The notes under the pieces were generated by a model. It was given only the letters and a program-made list of their open reading frames with translations. It was not told the origin of the DNA and did no database searches. A stretch of 10,750 nt of DNA, from NCBI GenBank assembly GCA_022712815.1, contig JAFLJW010000370.1, forward strand, positions 1 through 10,750, read 5' to 3'. The DNA comes from Pseudodesulfovibrio sp. GTDB taxonomy: Bacteria; Desulfobacterota; Desulfovibrionia; Desulfovibrionales; Desulfovibrionaceae. Of this stretch, positions 1 through 6,485 are shown piece after piece (position 1 is the first letter of the stretch; each line of letters opens with the position of its first letter). Both the position numbers and the translations under genes were made by a program.

Positions 1-973
1 CAGTCCAGTACTCACTGGCAGACTGGGAATACGAACCGCCGCCATTCAATCCGGCATCGATTCCTTTATTGTAATAGTTCCAATCCGCATCAACCGAAGG
101 ATAAAAACTGCTTGCGGCAATGGTCGTATCTTTCTGGGCAATCTCGACGCTCTTCTTGCCGATAAGCAGGTCAGGCCTGCCGTTATAAGCACGGGTCAGG
201 CACTCTTTAAGGGTCAGACTGAAAGGGATATTGGAAAGCTCGCCAACATAGTCAACGTCAGCTTCGAGCGGAATATTCAACAAAGTATTGAGTTGAGCCA
301 TCTGGGTGGAGACCTGATTCTGAGCAGTCAGGAGGTCCTGTCTGGCTGTAGCCAGATCAACTTCAGCATCAAGCACTTCGGCCTTTGGCTTGAGTCCGAC
401 CTCATAAAACGCACTGATCACCTTGAGCTGAGATTCAAGACGGGTAACTGAATCAGTTGCGCTTCTGACATCCATACGTGCTTTCAGCAACGACAGAAAA
501 TTGGATTGAACACTCGAAATGAGAGACAATTCGACATTGGTCAGCGAGGCCTGAGTGGATTCCTCGGTCAACTGCGCCTTCTGCCAGGTGGCAAGGAGGT
601 TGAACCCCCTGAACACAGGCTGGTTGATATTGATAGAACCTGTCCAATCGTCATTCTTACCGCTGGTGGACAGCTTGCGGCCATAATTCATGTAGCCGTA
701 AGAGCCGCCCAATGAAGGACCGAAACGACCGAGCGATGAACGGGCACCAAATCTGGCCCCTTGCAATTGTGACCGGATTGCCGTCATGTTCGGATTGATA
801 GCCAAGGCTCGTTTGACGGAACGTTCAAGGTCAAAGGAACCGGAAATATTTTCTGCCTGAACCTCCGCACCTGTTGCCATGGCAGGGTCTGCATCCTGCG
901 CAAAGGCCATGCCTGAAAAAGCCGTAAGAACGACTGCTGCCAGAGCTAAAGCCAAAAAACGTTTGAAGCGCAT
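1..973 (-). CDS. TolC-family outer membrane efflux protein (3' end outside window)
   Basis: Outer membrane channel of the TolC/OEP family, which works with an inner membrane pump and a periplasmic adaptor to export drugs or, in type I systems, proteins. The visible 324 codons stay open without interruption. A signal peptide is clear: MRFKRF, then a hydrophobic stretch to about residue 25, with cleavage likely after GMAFA. The mature part opens with FDLERSVKRALAINPNM, the usual first helix of OEP repeats, and contains the family hallmark FYEVGLKPKAEVLDAEVDLA around residues 190-210, followed by TLLNIPL. A second OEP repeat starts at LTLKECLTRAYNGRPDLL. The ATG at 973 is preceded by AGGAT in the leader. 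It lies 106 bases downstream of the mogA-like gene on the same strand, so it may have its own promoter. The adaptor and pump genes are not in the window, so the substrate is unknown. Confidence 0.9.
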   Translation of the reverse strand, partial: MRFKRFLALALAAVVLTAFSGMAFAQDADPAMATGAEVQAENISGSFDLERSVKRALAINPNMTAIRSQLQGARFGARSSLGRFGPSLGGSYGYMNYGRKLSTSGKNDDWTGSININQPVFRGFNLLATWQKAQLTEESTQASLTNVELSLISSVQSNFLSLLKARMDVRSATDSVTRLESQLKVISAFYEVGLKPKAEVLDAEVDLATARQDLLTAQNQVSTQMAQLNTLLNIPLEADVDYVGELSNIPFSLTLKECLTRAYNGRPDLLIGKKSVEIAQKDTTIAASSFYPSVDADWNYYNKGIDAGLNGGGSYSQSASEYWT

Positions 974-1035
974 AATTATTATCCTGCTTAGTTATTCCAA
1001 GGTTCTGTTGAGCTAGCAACTATTAATCTCCCGAC

Positions 1036-1064
1036 AATCTATCAACTCTCGGTCAAGTCCGCAA
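1036..1064 (-). promoter_or_regulatory. Possible sigma-70 promoter for the tolC-like gene
   Basis: Reading the minus strand, TTGCGG (1064-1059) and TAGATT (1041-1036) are separated by 17 bases, 63 bases upstream of the tolC-like start codon. The match to consensus is moderate and other pairings are possible in this 106-base gap, so this is a weak call. Confidence 0.3.
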
Positions 1065-1079
1065 GCCCAAAATAGTGAT

Positions 1080-1868
1080 TTATTTATGCAAAACAGCACA
1101 ATCCGAAGGATCGCCCTGCAACTTTTCCAAGGTATGCCGAAATATCGACAAAAGCGGTTCCAGACATTCGGCAACCGCCTTTGGACTCCCCGGCATATTG
1201 ACTATGACAGCCTGCCCAAGCGTTCCGGCAACAGCGCGGGAGATCGCGCCATACGGTGTTTTTGCCAGACTTGCCGCAGTCATTGCCCGCTCAAAACCAA
1301 GCAGGCGTTTCTCGATAACGGCCAGCGTTGCCTCAGGGGTGACATCACGGGGGCCGACCCCGGTTCCGCCCGTAGTCAATATGAGATCAAAGCCCTGAAC
1401 AAGGGCAAGATCAACCAAAAGCCCTCTAAGTTGATCGCCTTCATCCGGGATAATAAAACCCTGAACCAGAGACAAATCAAGTTTCCCAGCCACAAGCTCG
1501 CCAACCAGAGGACCTGATTCATCAGTCCTTTTTCCGGCTGCCCCCTTATCGCTCAACGTGATCCAGGCCAATGAATACCCGCTGCTCTCCACTGTGAATT
1601 GAAATTCGCCACTATCCATATCCCGCACAGCTTCCAACAAATACACGCGCCCGGAAGATTTTTTTGCCCCCCCTGGAACCCAGCCTGCGGACAGGACCAA
1701 AAATCCACCATCCTCACCGGCCAGACGATTGCCAACGCGCAAAGAAAACCCGGCAAGCGAAGCCTTTACGGCTCCCAAAGGGACATCGACGTCATTGGAA
1801 CAAATATACAACCGGTCGCCTTTTTTCAAAGGAGACTCAAGAATCAGAGAAAATTCGCAAGGGGTCAT
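1080..1868 (-). CDS. MogA/MoaB-family molybdopterin protein with extra N-terminal region
   Basis: The C-terminal part (residues about 100-262) is a MogA/MoaB-type domain. In MogA this domain adenylates molybdopterin before metal insertion during molybdenum cofactor synthesis. Visible signatures are TLSDKGAAGKRTDESGP (104-120), LILTTGGTGVGPRDVTPEAT (162-181, the nucleotide/pterin binding loop with its conserved GGTG and DVTPEAT) and NMPGSPKAVAECLE (224-237). E. coli MogA is about 195 residues; this protein is 262, because about 100 residues precede the domain. That N-terminal part is predicted beta-rich (for example GDRLYICSNDVDVPLGAV) and not assigned here; a reduced MOSC-like domain is one possibility. 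The ATG at 1868 has GGAG upstream. Only 20 bases separate it from the DUF1614 gene, suggesting one operon. MogA versus MoaB function cannot be settled by eye, so no symbol is given. Confidence 0.88.
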   Translation of the reverse strand: MTPCEFSLILESPLKKGDRLYICSNDVDVPLGAVKASLAGFSLRVGNRLAGEDGGFLVLSAGWVPGGAKKSSGRVYLLEAVRDMDSGEFQFTVESSGYSLAWITLSDKGAAGKRTDESGPLVGELVAGKLDLSLVQGFIIPDEGDQLRGLLVDLALVQGFDLILTTGGTGVGPRDVTPEATLAVIEKRLLGFERAMTAASLAKTPYGAISRAVAGTLGQAVIVNMPGSPKAVAECLEPLLSIFRHTLEKLQGDPSDCAVLHK

Positions 1869-1888
1869 GGCCTCTCCATAAAGACAGA

Positions 1889-2626
1889 TTATGCCAGCAA
1901 TACCGCTAGAATACCGGCAACAAAAACTCCACCGAACGTCCCTGCCCCACCAATGGAAACCATAGGGGTGCCTACCGCATTACGAATACGCGGCGTCAGA
2001 AGCGGAGCAAGGTTCCCGCCGATGATGGTTCCCATGGTTCCGGCCACATAGGCAGCCACCGGGCGAAACGGTTCGGGTACAAAAAAGAATACGGATATGA
2101 AGGTCATCAACGCAGGCATGACAAGAGGCACCCGCAATCCGGTAAAGGGGTCAGCCTTGGTCATGGCATAGCAACCACCGGCCACCATGACCATGGCAAA
2201 AGCGATCCAGCCATACACTCCGTCCGCCTGATTATTCACATGCAACCGGATAATAAACGTCAAACTCAGGAGCAAGGGAAGAATGAAACCACCTAGATTG
2301 AGTGCAAAGACCTGCTTTTTCAACTCGTTGGCACTATCCTGTTCCATTTGAATATGACGCCCGGACTCATCCATCGTATAGCCGAAGGTCTGCGGCTTCT
2401 GGACGATCACCAGCCGTTCACTGGTAAACACGGGAAAGTTTACCACCCTGCCGATAAGAATGGCGATAAGCATCAGAACCCCTTGGGCCGAGGTCAGTCC
2501 GAGCTTGGAAAAGGCCTCGGTCACAATGCTTACCGGCAGGAAAATGAACAGAAAAAAGAGTCCGACCAGAATCAGTAGCGCGGCGAAAATCCCGCCGGAA
2601 AATTGAAAATACGGAGAATTCATCAT
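1889..2626 (-). CDS. DUF1614-family integral membrane protein
   Basis: A 245-residue polytopic inner membrane protein with about six or seven hydrophobic segments, beginning with a long helix at about residues 12-38. The C terminus, VSIGGAGTFGGVFVAGILAVLLA-like, carries the glycine-rich GGAGTF motif and hydrophobic end typical of DUF1614 proteins; the family has no established function. A TTG at 2650 would extend it by eight residues. The ATG at 2626 is preferred because GGAG sits nine bases upstream (2639-2636), inside that extension, while nothing comparable precedes the TTG; ATG at 2623 is also possible. It is the first gene of a likely unit with the mogA-like gene, 20 bases downstream. 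A soluble loop around FTSERLVIVQKPQTFGY probably lies between helices 2 and 3. Function is unknown; the mogA neighbour is the only contextual clue. Confidence 0.82.
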   Translation of the reverse strand: MMNSPYFQFSGGIFAALLILVGLFFLFIFLPVSIVTEAFSKLGLTSAQGVLMLIAILIGRVVNFPVFTSERLVIVQKPQTFGYTMDESGRHIQMEQDSANELKKQVFALNLGGFILPLLLSLTFIIRLHVNNQADGVYGWIAFAMVMVAGGCYAMTKADPFTGLRVPLVMPALMTFISVFFFVPEPFRPVAAYVAGTMGTIIGGNLAPLLTPRIRNAVGTPMVSIGGAGTFGGVFVAGILAVLLA

Positions 2627-2657
2627 CTTAACTGGCTCCAGGTCCGCCAAATGTCGG

Positions 2658-2687
2658 TTGCTTTTTGTTTTAGCCCAGTTCTATACT
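2658..2687 (+). promoter_or_regulatory. Sigma-70-type promoter of rfbA
   Basis: TTGCTT at 2658-2663 and TATACT at 2682-2687 are separated by 18 bases. The -10 box is close to consensus and lies 73 bases upstream of the rfbA start. It sits in the divergent gap between the DUF1614 gene and rfbA. Confidence 0.5.
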
Positions 2688-2760
2688 ACGTCTTAAACCA
2701 TGCAGTTGGGATGTATCCTAACTCAAGAGCTAAGTAAATCACAGCACCCGCGAGGAGCAT

Positions 2761-3651
2761 ATGAAAGGCATCATTCTGGCCGGTGGCTCCGGCACACGAC
2801 TCCACCCCCTGACCCGCGTTGTCAGCAAACAACTCCTGCCGGTGTATGACAAGCCGATGATCTATTATCCCCTGTCCACACTCATGCTGGCCGGGATCAG
2901 GGAAATCCTCATAATTTCCACCCCTCACGACCTGCCTCGCTTCAGGGAACTCCTTGGCGACGGCTCACAACTCGGACTCACCCTTGAATACCGCGAACAG
3001 CCCAGACCGGAAGGATTGGCCCAGGCCTTCCTCATTGGTGAGGATTTCATCGGGGGCGACAAGGTCTGTCTGGTCCTCGGCGACAACATCTACCACGGCC
3101 ACGGTCTCGGCTCGATTCTCAAACAGGCAGGAAGCCTCGACAAGGGCGGCCTTGTCTTTGCCTACTCGGTAAAAGACCCGGAACGATACGGCGTTGTGGA
3201 TTTTGATAAAAATTTCCGCGCCCTTTCCATTGAGGAAAAACCCGAAAATCCCAAATCGAAGTACGCAGTTACCGGTCTTTATTTTTACGACAACGATGTC
3301 ATTGAGATAGCAAAAAATCTCAAACCGTCCCCAAGGGGAGAACTGGAAATCACCGATATCAACAAGGTCTATCTGGAACGTGGAGAGCTGGAAGTCCAGA
3401 CACTTGGCCGAGGGTATGCGTGGCTGGATATGGGAACCCATGAATCCCTGCACGGCGCAGCCAGCTTTGTCCGGGCGGTGCAGGAACGACAGGGGTATGT
3501 CATTTCCAGCCCTGAAGAAATCGCATTCAGGATGGGCTTCATCAACCGCGCACAGCTTAAAAAACTGGCCTGTGAGATAAGCAAGAACAGCTACGGACAA
3601 TATTTGCTGGAAGTCGTACTTGAAGACTCGGAAGGAATCTGCAAAACATAA
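2761..3651 (+). CDS. rfbA: Glucose-1-phosphate thymidylyltransferase (RmlA/RfbA)
   Basis: Catalyses dTTP + glucose-1-phosphate to dTDP-glucose + pyrophosphate, the first step of dTDP-L-rhamnose and related dTDP-sugar synthesis, in the cytoplasm. At 296 residues it is full length for the RmlA short form. Visible signatures are GGSGTRLHPLT (8-18, nucleotide binding), KQLLPVYDKPMIYYPLS (23-39), LGDN (106-109, metal-binding aspartate), IEEKP (157-161), VTGLYFYD (170-177) and WLDMGTH (221-227). The start is fixed by the canonical MKGIILAGG opening; AGGAG lies only three bases before the ATG, a short spacing. The gene stands alone: it has its own promoter candidate and a strong hairpin immediately after the stop. 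The rmlB, rmlC and rmlD partners are not in the window, so they must be elsewhere in the genome if the pathway is complete. Confidence 0.97.
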   Translation: MKGIILAGGSGTRLHPLTRVVSKQLLPVYDKPMIYYPLSTLMLAGIREILIISTPHDLPRFRELLGDGSQLGLTLEYREQPRPEGLAQAFLIGEDFIGGDKVCLVLGDNIYHGHGLGSILKQAGSLDKGGLVFAYSVKDPERYGVVDFDKNFRALSIEEKPENPKSKYAVTGLYFYDNDVIEIAKNLKPSPRGELEITDINKVYLERGELEVQTLGRGYAWLDMGTHESLHGAASFVRAVQERQGYVISSPEEIAFRMGFINRAQLKKLACEISKNSYGQYLLEVVLEDSEGICKT

Positions 3652-3652
3652 A

Positions 3653-3688
3653 AAAGGCTGCCTTGCCCAAACGGGGAAGGCGGCCTTT
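3653..3688. terminator. Bidirectional intrinsic terminator between rfbA and the 47-aa gene
   Basis: A 16-base left arm (3653-3668) pairs with a right arm (3673-3688) around an AAAC loop, with one mismatch (G3665/G3676) and one G-U pair (T3659/G3682). It begins one base after the rfbA stop. The plus strand ends in a short CCTTTAT; the minus strand runs into five T residues (complement of A3651-3655), so it can serve both convergent transcripts. Confidence 0.85.
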
Positions 3689-3734
3689 ATCGAAAGATTC
3701 AAGACACAGTGCCTAAGCACTGCATTTCAATTTT

Positions 3735-3878
3735 CTAGTGATGGTCCTCGTCCATGGCTTCTTTCACACGGAGACAACCGATAGTAAGAATCCAGGCAAG
3801 GTAAATGAAAATCAGAGAAACACCGACAAAGCCGGGGCCAGAACTGTGAGCCATTCCAGAAAGCAATTCACCAATCAT
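3735..3878 (-). CDS. Small single-helix membrane protein, 47 aa
   Basis: Reads MIGELLSGMAHSSGPGFVGV, then a hydrophobic helix (about residues 17-36, containing SLIFIYLAWILTIG), then a charged tail, CLRVKEAMDEDHH. The gene has a perfect AGGAGG six bases before the ATG (complement of 3885-3890), which strongly supports translation. It ends in TAG and is followed by the bidirectional terminator at 3653-3688. It is therefore a complete, stand-alone small gene. I do not recognise the family. Small one-helix proteins with a charged tail often act as accessory subunits or regulators of larger membrane proteins, but no membrane partner lies next to it. The preceding 200 bases separate it from the divergent PilZ gene. 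Confidence 0.8.
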   Translation of the reverse strand: MIGELLSGMAHSSGPGFVGVSLIFIYLAWILTIGCLRVKEAMDEDHH

Positions 3879-4080
3879 GTTATTCCTCCTCGATCAACAC
3901 TCTTGAGCTTGAAAAGATTTATTTTCTTTCCCCTCAAAACCGTTAAATGTCAACCCCCATCGGGGTAAAAACAGCCCTCCACAACCATCCTTTTCAACCG
4001 CACCCCTTGTCAGAACTGTCCTTTTTGCATATTGCTTACTCATACGGCACAAAACAGACTTCAGCTCAAAGCGGTGAATT
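3879..4080. other. Divergent intergenic region between the 47-aa gene and the PilZ gene
   Basis: About 200 bases that must hold the promoters of two divergent genes. On the minus strand a perfect TTGACA occurs at 3953-3948, but no well-spaced -10 box follows it (an A/T-rich stretch lies about 22 bases on). On the plus strand TTGCAT at 4025-4030 is a possible -35 without a clear -10. No convincing promoter can be assigned. Confidence 0.4.
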
Positions 4081-4785
4081 ATGGGCCTTTTCAGCACCAT
4101 CAGAAACCTTTTTTCCAAGTCCGACAAGGACAAGCCAAAAAGAACAAAACAAACTATCAGGAAACAGGTTATTCGAGAAGGTGTGCCAAAAAAAAAGAAA
4201 AAGAAGAAAAAAAGGGCATCTGACGGGAAACCGCTTGCAGGTGCTCGCACCCAAAAAAAACCGACCAAAAAGAAAAAGGGCAAAAAGGAAAAGCCCTCTG
4301 GCAACCTGTTTCTCAGCCTCGGTGGAAAGAGCAAGAAACGGAAGAAATCACAGCAGGTCACAGCAGATCCCATCGATAAAGAGTCCTTGGGCTTCAGCAT
4401 TTCTCTCAAAGGGGAAGATGAACAGTCAAAGAAACGTAACGCCCTGAGAATACGAGTCAAAGGCTTGACCGTGCATGTCGCCCGTCTCAACAAGCAATTT
4501 CCGGTCACGGACATCAGCGCGACCGGCCTCGGCTTTGAATTCGAGAAACCACACGTCAAGGGCGGGGTCAAACTCAAGATGGATATCTACCTCGACGGCA
4601 AGCTGAAAGCCTCGGATATCATGTGCAAGGTCATGCGCCATGAACGAGGTTCTGTCGGTTGCATATTTGAGGAACTTGACCGCGCACAGGACGATACGGT
4701 CCACGAAGTAGTCTTGCTCGGCCAGAAACAACAGGCTGACAGAAAAAACGCCAATAAAGACCGGGAATTCAAAATTCCGACTTAG
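4081..4785 (+). CDS. PilZ-domain protein with lysine-rich N-terminal half
   Basis: The C-terminal part is a PilZ domain, a cyclic-di-GMP receptor. Both ligand motifs are present: RxxxR as RNALR (119-123) and [D/N]xSxxG as DISATG (144-149), spaced as in known binders, so nucleotide binding is likely. The first 115 residues are extremely basic and low complexity: P36 is followed by eight lysines and an arginine, then KKPTKKKKGKKEKP (59-72) and KSKKRKK (83-89). This part is probably disordered and could bind nucleic acid, the membrane surface or an acidic partner. A short amphipathic start, MGLFSTIRNLFSKS, could be a membrane-touching helix. The ribosome binding site before 4081 is weak (AAGCGGTGA). 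It converges on an acidic helical protein gene 16 bases away. The target process (motility, biofilm, secretion) cannot be told from the neighbours. Confidence 0.87.
   Translation: MGLFSTIRNLFSKSDKDKPKRTKQTIRKQVIREGVPKKKKKKKKRASDGKPLAGARTQKKPTKKKKGKKEKPSGNLFLSLGGKSKKRKKSQQVTADPIDKESLGFSISLKGEDEQSKKRNALRIRVKGLTVHVARLNKQFPVTDISATGLGFEFEKPHVKGGVKLKMDIYLDGKLKASDIMCKVMRHERGSVGCIFEELDRAQDDTVHEVVLLGQKQQADRKNANKDREFKIPT
4188..4213 (+). repeat. Poly-A/poly-lysine tract, possible slippage site
   Basis: Within the PilZ gene, nine consecutive A residues (4188-4196) and seven (4207-4213, followed by GGG) are separated by AAG codons and encode eight lysines. Such runs are prone to replication and transcription slippage. 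A -1 shift would terminate at the TGA at 4221-4223; the other alternative frame stays open to 4447. Confidence 0.75.
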
Positions 4786-4805
4786 GGCGTGTAGTCACGC
4801 TCTAA
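4782..4805. terminator. Hairpin shared by two convergent stop codons
   Basis: A ten-pair stem (4782-4791 with 4796-4805, one G-U pair on the plus strand) closes a TAGT loop. The left arm contains the PilZ stop TAG (4783-4785); the right arm contains the complement of the stop TAG of the minus-strand gene (4802-4804). Five T residues follow on the plus strand at about 4812, eight bases after the stem, so terminator strength is uncertain. Confidence 0.55.
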
Positions 4806-5173
4806 AGGCTCTTTTTCAATTTCTCAATCAACGTTTCAAGATCGTTTGGTTCGCCCGGCTTGTGGTTTTCGGGATACAGAAGTGCAGTCATGAAAAACAC
4901 ACTGCCTATTCTAAGGGCTGCGCTGGCACTCATGGAGAATTGTTCAAGAGTTCTGGCTATTTCAACACCAATATCACCTTCAACTTTCTCGGTCAATTTC
5001 CAGGCATTCTCGCCCAGAGCCGCAAGAATTTCCGCTTTTTCTTCCAATTTTATCTGAAAGGCCCGCTGCCCTTCGGTGTCGATGAGTGCTTCGCCCTCTG
5101 CTTCCAGACGATTGACATCAACGCTTGTTTTCTCAAGATACTCTATCAAATCCAACAACGCTTGATTTTCCAT
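4802..5173 (-). CDS. Acidic helical protein of unknown function, 123 aa
   Basis: I do not recognise this family. The protein is largely helical and acidic: MENQALLDLIEYLEKTSVDV at the start, repeated E/K/L-rich stretches, and a C terminus LETLIEKLKKSL. A weakly hydrophobic segment, SMSASAALRIGSVFFMTALL (about 80-99), could be a buried helix; there is no signal peptide. An upstream ATG at 5236 keeps the frame open, but the start at 5173 is chosen because AGGAGA lies six bases before it and a good promoter -10 box (5200-5195) falls inside the longer version, which would therefore not be transcribed from it. It is divergent from the rdgC-like gene and convergent with the PilZ gene. A cytoplasmic regulatory or chaperone-like role is possible but unsupported. 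Confidence 0.78.
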   Translation of the reverse strand: MENQALLDLIEYLEKTSVDVNRLEAEGEALIDTEGQRAFQIKLEEKAEILAALGENAWKLTEKVEGDIGVEIARTLEQFSMSASAALRIGSVFFMTALLYPENHKPGEPNDLETLIEKLKKSL

Positions 5174-5194
5174 GCATGTCTCCTGTTTGGACAA

Positions 5195-5223
5195 AATATA
5201 TCCCTCCGGCCCAAGAAAAACAA
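5195..5223 (-). promoter_or_regulatory. Sigma-70-type promoter for the 123-aa gene
   Basis: On the minus strand TTGTTT (5223-5218) and TATATT (5200-5195) have the ideal 17-base spacing and lie 22 bases before the chosen ATG at 5173, leaving a short leader with the AGGAGA site. Confidence 0.55.
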
Positions 5224-5316
5224 GACATCCCGACATGAAATAAACTGGACAATGGAACCGTTTGATTCTACCTCAGTGACTGTCTTGAAAAACGCGCATA
5301 TCATCAGGAGTCGGAG

Positions 5317-5931
5317 TTGAGTATATTATCCGCAAGCCTAGGGCTGACACGCTACCGGATCATCGAGGAAGTTCCCACGGAACTGCTACAGGAAATCCCT
5401 GCAAAATTGGATAAATTCTGCTTTGTGGACATTGATGCCACCGCCGATGAACGCTCGTTCGGTTGGAGCAACATCGACGACATGCTGGACATGAACTGGA
5501 CGCAGTCTCCCCCGGAAAAGGCCGAATACTTCACCTTTGGCCTCAGGCACGATACCCGGCGCAGTTCGCCTGCCGTGCTCAAGAAGCATTATACCATCGC
5601 CCTGAACAAAGAGCTTGCACACAACAAGGAACAGGGCAAAAATTTCGTCTCCCGCGACCGCAAACGGGAAGTCAAGGAACAGGTAACCCTGCGGTTGCGT
5701 GCCCGTACCCTGCCCATTCCAGCCATGTTCGACATCATCTGGAATCCCCCGGCCAACCGGATTTACCTGACCACGACCAATTCCAAGGTCCGCGATCTTT
5801 TCGAGGACTACTTCACCCTCACATTCGACCTGCATCTGGAGCCGCTGACCCCATTTTTCATGGCCCTTGATGTCCTCGGTGAAGATGCTGCACCCAAACT
5901 CGAAAACCTCGACCCCACAATCTTCGCGTAA
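5317..5931 (+). CDS. RdgC-like protein, N-terminal piece
   Basis: Resembles the N-terminal half of RdgC, a ring-forming DNA-binding protein associated with recombination and RecA modulation. Matching features in order: a FGW segment (48-50) corresponding to the GWVPP region, PAVLKKHYTIALNKEL (85-100) corresponding to the PSPVIKQALEAKI region, the basic KREVKEQVTLRLRARTLPIP (116-135) corresponding to the KDEVLHSLLPRAF region, then a beta segment and LTFDLHLEPLTPF (168-180). It is 204 residues against about 300 for E. coli RdgC, because the frame stops at TAA 5929-5931. The start is TTG, chosen because AGGAG (5306-5310) lies six bases before it and no in-frame ATG is nearby. The next gene begins in the same frame after three codons. 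The assignment rests on recalled family features, so the symbol rdgC is not asserted for this piece alone. Confidence 0.75.
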   Translation: MSILSASLGLTRYRIIEEVPTELLQEIPAKLDKFCFVDIDATADERSFGWSNIDDMLDMNWTQSPPEKAEYFTFGLRHDTRRSSPAVLKKHYTIALNKELAHNKEQGKNFVSRDRKREVKEQVTLRLRARTLPIPAMFDIIWNPPANRIYLTTTNSKVRDLFEDYFTLTFDLHLEPLTPFFMALDVLGEDAAPKLENLDPTIFA

Positions 5932-5935
5932 GGAG
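5930..5935 (+). promoter_or_regulatory. AAGGAG ribosome binding site overlapping a stop codon
   Basis: AAGGAG uses the last two bases of the TAA stop of the RdgC-like first gene and sits five bases before the ATG at 5941. This favours translational coupling and a genuine second start rather than a random nonsense mutation. Confidence 0.75.
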
Positions 5936-5940
5936 CAATC

Positions 5941-6462
5941 ATGGATCTTTCTTTAGTCGAACGCGAAAATGTCATTTTGGGGCAGGATTTCCTGACCTGG
6001 CTCTGGTTCAAGACAGACAGCGAAAACATTCTCTTTGCCCTTGAGGACAAACGAACCTTTACCGTGCAGATGGAACAGCGCGTCTCTGTTCAGGGTGGCG
6101 AAGGGGAAGGCGTGGAGACAACCACCGTCTCCAGCCCGCGTAACGAATTGACCGACGCCAAAACCGGCCTGCATACCGGAAAAAAAGTCAACAAGGCCCA
6201 GATTCTCTTTTCCATGGATCAGGATGACTGGCTGGTTCAGGTCAATGCCGCAGATTTCGGCATCTCCGGTCTCAAGACACCAAAAATCTCCACCAAGGAT
6301 GATGAAGGCGACGACCCGGATGCAAAATTTCTGGAAAAAATGTTCCTTCTGGAACGATGCCTGGAAATGCTGGACATAGTCTTTGCGAACTATCTGAAAA
6401 TCCGCATGACCAGGGAATGGGTTGAAGAAACAGCCAAGATCAAGCTCTGGATCAACGGGTAG
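5941..6462 (+). CDS. Probable C-terminal piece of the split RdgC-like protein, 173 aa
   Basis: A soluble 173-residue protein starting MDLSLVERENVILGQDFLTW. It has beta-rich segments (FALEDKRTFTVQMEQRVSVQ at about 31-50), an acidic linker KDDEGDDPD (about 120-128), and a helical C terminus FLEKMFLLERCLEMLDIVFANYL. It lies in the same frame as the preceding RdgC-like piece, separated by one TAA and three codons, and has a strong AAGGAG site. Read through, the two would make 381 residues. The idea that this piece supplies the C-terminal half of an RdgC-type ring protein is inferred from position and frame plus an LGQ-FLTWLW opening that resembles, from memory, longer RdgC-like proteins in deltaproteobacteria. 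If that is wrong it is a co-translated partner of unknown function. A hairpin follows at 6486-6514. Confidence 0.65.
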   Translation: MDLSLVERENVILGQDFLTWLWFKTDSENILFALEDKRTFTVQMEQRVSVQGGEGEGVETTTVSSPRNELTDAKTGLHTGKKVNKAQILFSMDQDDWLVQVNAADFGISGLKTPKISTKDDEGDDPDAKFLEKMFLLERCLEMLDIVFANYLKIRMTREWVEETAKIKLWING

Positions 6463-6485
6463 CAGACAGTTCAGAAAGGATTGAG

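Noticed and set aside
2965..3720. A 251-codon minus-strand frame across rfbA
   Set aside because: It lies antisense to a full-length RmlA with all motifs and crosses the terminator hairpin; no supporting start site was seen.
3894..4577. A 227-codon minus-strand frame rich in phenylalanine opposite the PilZ gene
   Set aside because: The phenylalanine runs are just the complement of the lysine codons; the plus-strand frame has intact PilZ motifs.
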